Source: Endomychus coccineus (taxonomy: Eukaryota; Arthropoda; Insecta; Coleoptera; Endomychidae). Taken from it: a stretch of DNA of 64,000 nt. How positions within the stretch are numbered: the first letter of the stretch is position 1; each line of letters starts with the position of its first letter. The stretch lies in assembly GCA_958510875.1 (NCBI GenBank), contig OY294068.1:13245282-13309281 (forward strand), read 5' to 3'. Positions 36,401 through 48,400 of this stretch are shown one piece after another. The position numbers were made by a program, and so were the translations under genes. The notes beneath the pieces are model-generated. The model worked only from the letters and a program-made list of their open reading frames with translations, was not told the origin of the DNA and did not search any database.

Positions 36401-39400
36401 CACCGCTTGTTAACAATTTTGTAAACACACTCCCACCATTATCCACCCCCATCCCTCAATTTGCACCACATTCTGATCCCTGATATTTAAGGACATATTT
36501 TTAGATTTAGCTTTAGTTGATAACTCCTCGCTTTGATAATGCCACAGTGTGGTGAAACAATTTGTCAGCATTTTTAAATTAAATGTTAAAAGTTTTGTGT
36601 AAAATTTGAGTTTTATTCTCCAACTTCTGAAGTGAAAAGTTTAGTTATGACAGCATAGGTAAGTTTCAAAATCGCAGGAACATATTAAATCGAGTAGTAA
36701 GTTTAAATTAACCGGTAAACAGAATATTGTTAATGTGATTGATTCTGCTCGTACACGCTAAATAGAAACAGCGATCAATTTATTTAATTTTTCAATAGAA
36801 ACATTTGAACGATTTGACTTTGCGAATAAATTAAGTAATTGCTCAAACCTACGACGGCGTATCTGTAATGGCGGGACATTTAAACGGTCTTCAAACAAAA
36901 ATAAAATCAGTTTCGCCTCAGGCTATTTTCACCCATTGTTACGCTCACAACATGAATTTAGTTTTAAGTAATGCATGTAATTCCATTAAGGAAGGTAGAA
37001 TTTTTTTTCCAACTTATATTCATTTTCAATTTTTTTTAGCAAATCCACCAAACGAACTGAAATTTTGAATAGCATAGTAGGAAACAGAATTCCCTGTAAT
37101 GCTCCAACTCGATGGATTTTTACATCACGTGCAGTGTTTACTGTTTACATCCACAAAAATAAAGACAAATTAATTGAAACATTTGATTTATATTAAACAG
37201 TGATGACTTTTCGACAGATCAGGTTTCATTAAATGCTGCTGTTGGTTTAAAATCTTATTTAGAAAATGAAGAATTTTTGATTTTTCTTGATTCTTTTAAA
37301 TTAATATTTTATTTGAAAATTTTTCAACTGAAGAGGCTCCTTCCGCGAAAAAGAGGAAAACATATAATTTGGTAGACAAGAAACTACATTATAAACAACT
37401 TTTTTATGAAATTTTAGATACTATTAAAGGTCAAATTGAGATTCGATTTTCCGATTTACATGAATTGAAGTTTTTCGACTTGACGAATAGAAGATTTTTC
37501 GAATCTTTTTCAAAAGAGTTTCCCAATACACTTTTAGATAACTTAATTCTAAAATATAAATTTTTTGATAAAATATCACTGCACAATGAATTATGCGTTT
37601 TATACTCGGATAAAGATATTTTAGGCCATTACGACAATCACGCCGATATGATAAAATATATGATAGACAATGATTTGCAACAAGTTTTACCTCAGTTTTA
37701 TAAACTACTTTGTTTGACAGTCACCATTCCTGTCACGTCGGCATCGGTGGAGAGATCATTTTCTACTCTCAAACGAATTAAAACTTACATGCGAAATCAA
37801 TGGACCAAAATCGTTTATACAATAAAAAAGAAATGATACATTTTATGATAATATTATTGATCATTTTTCGCAAACTAAAGACCGCAGAATTCCGTTAATA
37901 TATAAAAAAAGTTAATAAAATTAATAAAAAAAAAACAAAATATGAAAAATTCCAAAAAAAAAAGAAAAAATATCAAAAATCCAAAAAAAATAAAAAACAA
38001 AAAACGAACAAAAAGAGAAACTCTACACCTCCACATTGGTCCTTGCTGGGCAACAATTAATTTTGTCACTGAAGTAGCTGCTACGGTCGCTGTGCAAAAG
38101 TTAAATTAATTGGCTGAGTAGAGTATATTTTAAAAAAAACGTTTTATGTCCAGCCTCTTAAAAAGTTCACGAGCCGCCACTGGTGTTAATATGTTCCGTT
38201 CATTTCGAACGTAGATACGATTGTTGGGATTGAGCTTTTTCGATCCATTTCAGCATGATAATCGTCTTCCTTTGTTTTTGAAAACAATATAAGTTCTGTA
38301 CCAGGAATTAAACCTGCAGTAGTAACAACTTATTTAACGTTCCAGAAGAGTTTATTTTAGTGTTATTTATAACTATGGTCCTTGTTTCTAAACATTTCAA
38401 AAAACTTATCAAACTATTAAAATCATGTGCATTTACAACCACTTTATCCCGTTGCCGTTTTCTTCTTGGACCTGCACATGCTTCACTTCAGCTTCGTTTA
38501 ATTGCGATTTTATTGACTATTGGGAACAGTTGTAGAGCAGCAGAAAGAAACTCTGACTCTAACGGCAGGGATAGGAAGAATAATTTGTTGAACACTGGAT
38601 GATAGTGTCAGACTGATAATGTTTTCTAAAATTTTCGCACTTTTCACAGCACACGACGTAAATGTATAATAAATATAGAATTACAGTTTCTGTACTCCCT
38701 CATTGTCCAGATGCACTACATTTTGGGACTGGCTATACTTGCCTATCTTATATTGTTTCACGTTAAACAAATCTGTGAAATGAAGTGAACGTTTAATTTC
38801 AAATGAGTAGCACGACATTCTACCCAACTATATTCAGTGTGATATAAAGGGTTTTCAATACAAAAAGGCTATTTTATCACGTATTTGATAAAAAACGTAG
38901 CGTAAACAAACAGACAGTGGAAGCTCTGGCGTATTTCCGTGAGCAGGTTACTGAAATTTACGATCCGAGAGCGCCTTTCGCGTGTACTAGAAACATGCCA
39001 AAGATTTTGTTGATGTTATTCCTTTAAAGATATACGGCGGAAAAAAAGCATTGATCAGCTTACAAGGAGTTACAATACACGATGTAAATAACATCTTCGT
39101 TTCTGATGAGACTACTATCGGCTAGATCCTTACGTCAGCATTTTTTTTCACGTTTGAAAATGAACGAACTGGGAGTACTGAGACTTGTGTCTGCATGAAA
39201 TAGATTTCCGATAAGTTATAGTGGAGTCGAATTAGAGGAAAAATCGCTTATCGGAAAATAAATGAAAGATTCCATTTTCTTAAAATAATAGAAAAATTAT
39301 AATTGTGATAAAATAGCTATTCATACAACCAGTTGCAAAAAACACGCCATTTTGCATTGGGTTTTATACAAGGATTTTGTAATTCAGCTGCTGTAAAAAT

Positions 39401-42400
39401 AATAAAATTTTCTTCAAGTTTCATTTTTTTAGTAGCAAATTTGCTGTCAAGTAACTCAAAAATAATCTGTGTTTATGTTACTAAACTCATTTTAGCAATA
39501 GTGCTAAAATGAATTCATTTTAAAGCTCAACGTTGAAGTGAACTCATTTTCGGAACTCAGTGTTAAAATAAACCACTTTTTCCAATAACACTATAGATAA
39601 GAAATAATTACCCTGAAACACTAAAAATGCTATTAAACTACTGAGGACATTTCGGCCACCATGTAGCCATCATCAGAGTAAACTAAATTATAAATCAAAA
39701 TGTAAATTGTATTTTTTTTCTTCTATTTTACAGATGGTTGGATGTGATCTACGAATAGGCTCTACTCTACAAGTTGACGCATGCGGAGTTTGTGGAGGAG
39801 ATGGTTCATCTTGTGCTCGTCCTCTATACGAATGGACTTTGACATCTATGTCTTTGTGCTCAGTTACATGTGGAGGAGGTAAATAACCATATCATATTAA
39901 AACTCACTTTCATATGTATCGTATAAGAGAAGATCAAATACAAGGAGTTTTCGAGTTTTCTAATCACAAGAAACATTTATATTATGTGTTACCGAAGGGT
40001 CAGTTCATTTTGTCAATAATTATTTTAATATCATTCTCGCAATCCATATTTTTAGATATCAACTACATGTTTCGGGGTTTACTCTTACGCCCCATCATCA
40101 AGTATTATAAGAGGCTAAAATAAAAATAAAAATGTTTCAAAAATTGGTAATTTATTGGATAAAAATTTTATGTAATAAAATTTATTGAAACTGAGACTAT
40201 CATGTTTCATTTGATAAAATGGATTATGATTATTTAAAAAAAATGTATTACTCAATTTTAATAAATTTTATCATATCAAATCAATTTTTATATTAAAAAA
40301 CAATGGGATTTTTTTAAATGTAATCTACCAACTTTTGAAATAAAATTTTTCTTGTAGCCACTTGTACTTGATAATGGGGTGTAATAGTAAACCCCAAGAC
40401 ATGTAGTTATTATCCTAAAATATGGATCGTCGGAATCAAACTACAAAATTTATAAATTGTCATTCCTATTATTGTATTGAAAGATTCCGATACCTGCTAC
40501 CTCAAGATCTAGTCAGTGCTGCATTTACTACGGGGCCTCGGGGGGCGGGCCCAGAGACCCCTGAAAACAAATACTATTAATATTGAGTTTGAAGATGTGA
40601 CGTTATAAGAGCGCAGTGGATCAGATGAATTATTCCGACAATCAAAAAATCCTTGTTAACTGGCTGATTCCCAAAATACATCATTACGAATGATCCTATA
40701 TTGAAAGAGCGTGAGATGAATTTCGGTGAACAAAGTTCCTGTTAAGTGGTAACCATTTTTTTAGACGAACACAGTATAACTCCTACCAAAGATTTGAATG
40801 TAAAATACTGCGAATACATTTTCAGATTATAGAATCAACATCAGAACTCTAATATGCTTTTCAGTTTAGTTGAATCCGGTGACCTAGCGGGCCACTATAA
40901 ATCACTATTGCGAGATAAGAAACACCGAGGAAACTATTCTTCTAAGATGTTCATTGATATTCTCGCTGTATAGCGAATATTCTACAAACCAATGATGTCC
41001 AAACAAAGAATTTCAAAAAGTTTGCAGAACTAGATGTGGTATCATTTACTGGTGTCCTATTCTTTTTAACAAATTTCCTTTTGGTGCCATTGAAGTCATT
41101 TCTTTTCATGATAAAGGAATATCTAATATCATTGTTCACCTGAAGAAGTCAATGTGTGGCGGAATATAATAAATTTCCAACAAGTAAAGACCAGTTCAAT
41201 CTTAAAATCAATAAACCTATTATTATTATTATTCTTATTATTATGTAAGGTCGAAAACTTTTGGCACTGCCCTCGTATATACACGTTTCCTTTCCTATTT
41301 CATAAATAACGGAAGGAAATTCAATCAACAGTATTCTTGTGAACTGCCAAAGTAGTCAAATGTAAACTCATTGTCAGCTTCAGAACTTTTGAACAGAAAT
41401 TAGGTATCGGTGTTGCGCATTTGTTTCTGAAAATTTTAACAACTTCAACGGAGATGATGCTTCCATATTATGCCACATACACATGAGACCCTTTTCAACA
41501 AAGCATTATGTGCATGGCATGATTCAACTGACGTTGGATGTTAAAAGCAGATGATAGTATTTCATTATTTATTTCAGAACGTGATAAACTTGGATAACAA
41601 TCATAACACGTAGCACCTTGATATTATATCTCAATTTGCTGATCTTCATTGAATAAATATCGATCCACGTTCAATTAATTATCAGAATTAGATACATGTA
41701 ATTCTATAATTACCAATATGGCTTTAGGTGCGGAATATATGGTTCAGCACATAAATAACAGGCTAGATATTGATGAATGCGTGATTGGTGTATTTTTCAA
41801 TCTCTCTCGGGTATTCGACACTGTTAACTTGACACTTGTGGCGAATAATAATAAACTTAATGCATTGGGTATACGAGTACATAGGGAACTGATTATGAAA
41901 CTGAAAGAAGGCACACCACAGGGAACAGTCCTGGGTCCACTAATATTTCTATTGAAAGTGAATGACCTCCAGAAAATGTATCTCGGGGATGAATATTCAT
42001 GTATGTAAACGACAGTTCTATCATAATACACAAAAATAATACTACTGATAATGCAACATTTATGGGACTAACATTAGACAAACGTTTACCTTGGGAACCT
42101 CAAATTGGAGCTATAATTGCTGAATTAGGTAAAGCTTACTTTGGAATCATTACCCTACAAAATTCACTAGGAACAGAATCCTTAGTAAACGTCTATTATG
42201 CTTACGTGTTCTCCATTCTCAACTTTAATATCTTAATATGGAAATATGGAACCAATCAACAACTTATGATAGGCTTGTCAATACTCAAAAAGGGATCATA
42301 AGACTCATATTTGATTGAACTTATAGAGCTTCTTGCCATAATATGTTTATAGATCAACAGATACTGACTATTACCGGCATCTATCTCAATAAGCTACAAT

Positions 42401-45400
42401 CATCATTCACATCATCACAATACAACACGCGAGGAAGGGACAAAATATTGGTTCTAAAACGTTATCCCCTATCAATGCAAAAGCCTATTTATACAACTTA
42501 CTGCCTAGAGATATCAAAACATATAACGCCAAAAAATTCAAAAATAAGGTTAAAAAAATATTTGAGCTTCAAGCGTTCTATTCTTTGCAAGAATATATTA
42601 ATTTTTTTTGGCAATGAGGTTGTTGCTTGCCTCTATGCTGATGGACTTACAGATTATGTTATTTTTGTATTTGATGTATGTTTGTTTTCTATACAACTAA
42701 GTCTTAAATTATTTTATTATGTAATGTCTTATATTTTATTCCGTCTTAACGCGTAAAATAAGATATATAAAATGTATTCTAACTTAGCATGTCTCAGTTA
42801 ATGTTGGTGACTTGTCGTATCTATTCTATGATTAGCCTACAGGATCAATGAAAAAATTGATATTATTATTATTAATAGTAAAGGAACTTCAGCGCATATC
42901 TACTTTTCAACGTTTCCTAAACTGTGACTCTTTCTTTATTTTTGTGATCAATTTCTCCTGATTTGAATAATCGGTTAGAGTAATTAATTGACTTACTCAC
43001 TACATATTATTCAGCTGTGAATGTAATCTAAAATTGCTGTTTTATTGACATGTTCCAGGCTACAAAATGTCTCGGCCTATGTGTCAAAATCGACTGACAG
43101 GTGATGAAGTTGAAGAGCAGCTCTGCAATGAATCGCAGAAACCAGATTCTACTGTAGTACCATGTAGTCTTCACAATTGTCCTCCAAAGTGAGTTACCCA
43201 GAAACTATATGAAACACCAATTGACACTTTTAAGAATATAGCAACATGATCTTTATTGAAAAGAATATATTCATGATTTATCTACTTCGAACAAAATTCT
43301 ACATAGGACAAACATGTCGATCAATTAATATTAGATTTGAAAAATTTTAGTTCTTGCATTTTAATTTGTAAAATTAACAGGTTCTACGGTTTAGAGAAAA
43401 ATTACTTTCTAAACGTAAATTTGCAATTGTTCAAACATATAAACAATCCGACAGCTGTATGAATGAGCTTGTGCAATACCAAATGTTTTGAATTGTGTCA
43501 GGTCTAAGAATAGTTGTAATTTCAGTTGACAAGGTAATGTGGAAACTGTTTACAATTTCTGGATTCTTTTATGATATCCCCAGTGTTCTATTTTCACTAT
43601 AGTAGAGTGAAACCTTTAAAGTTTATACAACATCATGTGAGTCATCAATGTAATGTTGGGAGTTATTGGCATGAGGAAAGACTTCACTAGGCACTATAGC
43701 CAATACCCTCTATAGCAGAAGACTTGAATGCTCAATAGTGACGTCATAATCCAAAGGCTATGCTCAGTACTGCAATACCGACAGTAGTTTATTTTATTTT
43801 TTATATCGTAAATATACGGAGAGCACGTTTAAACGGGCTTGCCATACGTGAACTGAGTCCTTAGTTTCACCCCAGTTTCTTTTATTAAGGTAAAAAACCT
43901 GTCTAATGGTTCTGTTTGAAATTTCCATAACAACGTGTAATTCGAATTAAGCCCACTGAAGCAATACGAGATTATTTCGAAAAATCCTTGAACTATGTGT
44001 GACCATGAAGTATGTATCGCCGAAGCATCCTTCAAATTATTTTCGACGATAGGTTCCATGCATTCTGAGGAAAGTTTTTACATTTTTTATTTTCCACTAA
44101 GTGGATATAGTATTCATAAACTGGGCTGTAGAATTTCAATGCTCCATATTTGAACCAAATTGAAGTAGAGTCTATTATAACATATTCATGTAATACCTTG
44201 AAGGTTACTATAACATTTTGACGATCCAAATATGTTAGGTAGAGGAGCGCTCTCAAATTCAAAGAATTCACTGAGTTATAAGATAATTTTTGTATTTCTT
44301 AGATAGGATCTAGTAGTTAGAAAGGGTAACCATTATTATTTAATGCAATTTGTTCAATGATATTTATCTCATTATCAAAATTATCGTTCGACATCGGTAC
44401 ATTAAATAGTATGTGTATGAATAAATAGCAGGCTGCTATTTTATGTTGAAATAGATTGTTTGAAGTATATTAATATTTATCATAGTAGAAACTAATTAAC
44501 GTAATGTTTCTAATGATGGTGGTTGCTACTGTTTTTGAAATGATTAGAACACTGCTTCCATATTTCAACATTATGCCACTAAGTTCAGAGAGTTAGGGGA
44601 GATTTCCAAAGTTAAGTTTGATCTCGAAGAATAATATCTATCATTGGTGGGGTGCACGCCCCAAACTGAAAAAAATCATTGGCTTAAATATGTGACCTCA
44701 TGGTATCGGCCCTTCGTCTTCTTGTTGGCTAAATTTGCCTCAGTCATATTAAATAATAATCCATGTGTAACCGAAGTTCACTAGAATTCATTAACATTCA
44801 GCAAGTTAGGAAGTAGTTAATCATTAAACAGATATCTTCGTTCAAATTGCATGATTCAATTCCATTCAAAATGTTCGTGTAATGAATTTCTCTAGATTTG
44901 TATTTGAATTGTGTCCATTATGCTAAATTGGTCTGTATTATCTCACCAACCCTTCCAATAACATCTAAGTTTAGATAAACTTCAGTAAAGTGGTGTGTTG
45001 GTAGGTCAAATTGATCCATATAAAGCTTAGCAAATTGACGGTCCTATTAAGTTATCTCTATGTCAACACACTTTGCTATACCTAAACTAATGTTACCTTT
45101 CAAAACGAATATTAAAACAATAGTTTTCATCACAATATAATTTAGTTATCGTTATAGTATCTTATAATCTATTATATGGCTATAGGCCATACTTTCACCC
45201 ATAGCCCGGATATTTTGTATCTACGAGAGAAGGACGTAATTGAATTAGTATATAGAACTATAATCCTCACTTTAAATACTACCCAAGTTTATTGTCAATA
45301 CTAGATTCTAACAGTATCGCAGCATTGCAAAAATTGCAGAATAGGACAATGCGGTTTATTATTATACAAGAAGTCCACTGCTCCATTGATATGATGCTAC

Positions 45401-48400
45401 TTGTTATGAGCTTGATTCCATTAAAAACCAGACTATATTACCTGTTTATAGAACGTTGAAAGAACAATAACCTAGAATGTCAATGGTGCTGTCCTTTACT
45501 TAGTGATATTTAATTATAACAGATAAAAACAAGACATTTTACTTTGTTGAATATCACTTTACAGTTCATTATTATTAAAACATATAATGAGAAAATCATA
45601 GCATTCATATGAAATTTACAATGAAGAATCGATTCATTCTAAGAATTAATGGTACAGGCAGCTACTAAGGTTAATTATGTTAATATAGTAAACGGAAAGG
45701 GTTTAAACAGTGTTTGAAGGATAATTAAATTGTGTTTTATTATTTCTATAGATTCTAATAGATTAAGTTTTCTACCCTTCGTAATTGTATGTAAAATATT
45801 CAGGTTTTCTAGTGGGGGGAAATGGTGTTGGGTTTTTATGAAGTTGTTTGAAAAATTTTAAATACTTTTTTTTAATTGGAATGACTTAAAATGTTCCTTA
45901 TATCCAACTTCAAACAATCTACCTATTTGACCAATGTATAGGACATTACATTCCTCACAAGTTAACTTATCAAATTGAATTTATTAGGTTTAGTTTGCAA
46001 TTGCAATTTACAAATGGATTTCAGAAATTCTGGCTTTAGAGACATATACCTGTTTCATAGCATGCATTACGGACTAAAGCGAGAAAGTTTTTGATAATTT
46101 GTCCACCTCCATACCTAGTGGTTGCTATTCTCCTTCCATTAAAAAAAGGAAATAAATTGAAATTCACTCGAAGAGAATATTCAAGGTTAAACATAATCAA
46201 ATTAAACCCAAATATTGAAATTTTGCTATCCCTTCCAATTCAAATGATTATTTTGTGTATTTATTTTATGCAAAAATTTTACTTCACTAGATTTACATTT
46301 TATCGACAACACATTTAATGTTGATGAATTTGCGAAGAATCAATATCAGTGAAGCATGGGGTCTACCCAAAACAGAAAAATGAACACGTGGTCTACGGAA
46401 CAAAAATATTTGGGGACCTCTGGCTTGGACCAACTGAGAGGACTAAATATTCCTTTATTTTCTATTCTAGATGGCATGCTAGTGAATGGGGTCCATGTTC
46501 AGTTAGCTGTGGAGGGGGATCCAAACTTCGTCAAGTTCACTGCGTGGAGGAGGCAAATAATACTAAAATTAGAGTGAGTATCCACTAGCAGAATAATATT
46601 TCACTCCTTAAATCATGTCCGCATACGTAATTGTCACTGAAAGCATGAAGAATAGGTTTATTCCCATCTTAGTTGTCTCAGTTGTTTGTATAGGAATTGT
46701 GTAAATTAGATCAAATCATAATTACGTACCATGTTATTTTACTCGCTGTTTATCTATCAAATTTAGATTCGTTGAAGCGAAAAGTCCGAATGTAGCTACT
46801 TCAGATTTTGATGGGAATGGGTTAAGTTTGAGTTCAAACGATGCATTAGGGAGTATTAAAATTGTACTTCGCGTTATTTCTGTGGATCAATGTAGAAAGT
46901 TTCTCGTCAAATATTACGTGTCTGAATTACGTCAAACGTTCCCGAACGTAATAGCGTTTACTGATGGTAACTAATCACTGGTTACAGTCGATTTTCGAAG
47001 TGGAAAACACGTTTAAACTGCAATTGGATTTGTATGGAATAGCAAGTTTTTCGAAAGTAATGTAGTTGCTGGTGCGGTACACTTTTTACGATGTAATTGA
47101 GAATGAAACGAGAATCAAGATTGACTCAGAGGTTACAATATTCAATCAATCAATCAATCGAAACGGGGACGGACAAGGCTGGAGCACTTAGACCGCTTGA
47201 TTGGGTCCATTGTGCGCCGCTTGATACAACATCAGACCAGTAGGTCTAAGGCAGCGCCGAAGGCTGCGATTTTGCATGAACTGATATCTCTTATGGCTTC
47301 AAGCGGCATATGTGTGCTGCCGAGGTGTTGTAGCCTAAGAGAAGCCAGTGCTGGACATTCTGCTAGGATGTGAGAAGTAGTTTCACCCCCCTCTCCACAT
47401 CTACTACAAGCTGGGTCTCCAACAATGCCCATTGTGTAGATGTATATTCAGATCACAGTATCCTGTGAGGAGTTCTATCACCAGTTTTAGGCCACTCTTA
47501 ATCATAGAAAGTAAGGTTTTAGAGAGTTTAGGCAAAAACTCCCTGATGTGGAGCTTCGCTTGCCTCATGCCGGGGGTATCACGACAGACCGAGAGCTACT
47601 GTATATAGTCAGTAGCTTCTCGGAGCCCGGTGGTCGATGAAATTCTGATCATTGAATCGGAGCCAGGGTCTTTTGGCCAGATCATCGGCCACTCCGTTTT
47701 CCTTCACGCCATAGTAGGTGGGTACCCACACTAGCTGGAGTTTGTTCCTTCTGGCTATTCAGCCAGAGTTTTCCTGCATTCCAAGACAAGCCTAGAAGTC
47801 ACTCTGTGGGTGCGAAATATGTCCAGGTCGCTCGATTGTCAGTGCAGTCTCAGGTTTTCCAGGGCACAGCTCCGTTTGCACAGACCTCAGCCTGGAAAAC
47901 GGTTACGTGGGTACCTAGGGGAACTGAAATCTCCCTTCTGGGTCTTTACGAGTAGACTCCGGCTCCCCTAGATTCGCCAATCTTAAACCCGTCCATGAAC
48001 CACACGAGTCCTCCTGGCGGAAGCGGTCCAAAGTCCTTGTTCTCCCTGTCCGTCATCTGTGTTTTGAGGACGTCTGGTGTTTAAAACCTGACAGCAGGCA
48101 TCATATCGCATCCTGCGTCAGTCGGGAGATCGGACAGTTCCCGGCTGCCCAATCCCAAATTTTACCACGACCGCGAGGCACAGACGTACAGACCCACTGG
48201 CCCTCACTAGCCAGCCGATACGCCGTACCTGCGACCACTGTTTTGATATGCAGCTGTAGAGGAACGATCTCCATCGGAACTTCCAGAGCCCTGGTGAGGG
48301 CTGCCCTCATAGCCACCGTTACAAGGTTACAAGGTTACTTGGTACTTACTTCTATCGTAGCTCCTAATATTTGAATCAAAAATGATGTTCTGAAATTACT

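Larger units (their letters stand above)
35013..36643. mobile_element. PLE-derived insertion forming a 776-bp-arm palindrome
   Basis: Arms 35066-35841 and 35858-36633 are reverse complements without any indel in the parts compared, separated by 16 bases. Each arm holds the same PLE 3' part: linker, GIY-YIG nuclease frame and non-coding tail. The insertion is bounded by an 11-bp direct repeat TGAAAAGTTTA (35013-35023 and 36633-36643) in hAT sequence, which marks it as a single insertion event. The 42 or so bases 35024-35065 lie outside the palindrome. Long palindromes are unstable, so the insertion is either very recent or an assembly artefact. Confidence 0.9.
34452..38190 (+). mobile_element. 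hAT transposon (copy 2) with a nested PLE palindrome, 8-bp target duplication
   Basis: The element is 34460-38182, starting CAGTGGCGGCTCCTCGAAGG and ending TTCACGAGCCGCCACTG. It is flanked by exact 8-bp repeats GTGTTAAT (34452-34459 and 38183-38190). It belongs to the same family as 24650-26314 but keeps more of the transposase. A 1.6-kb PLE-derived insertion (35024-36632) splits it. Without that insertion the element would be about 2.1 kb. Confidence 0.93.

Noticed and set aside
46349..46588. Alternative 79- and 73-codon frames overlapping exon D
   Set aside because: One is exon D extended through its splice sites, the other is a shifted shadow. The GT-AG borders and phase match with exons C and E settle the exon limits.
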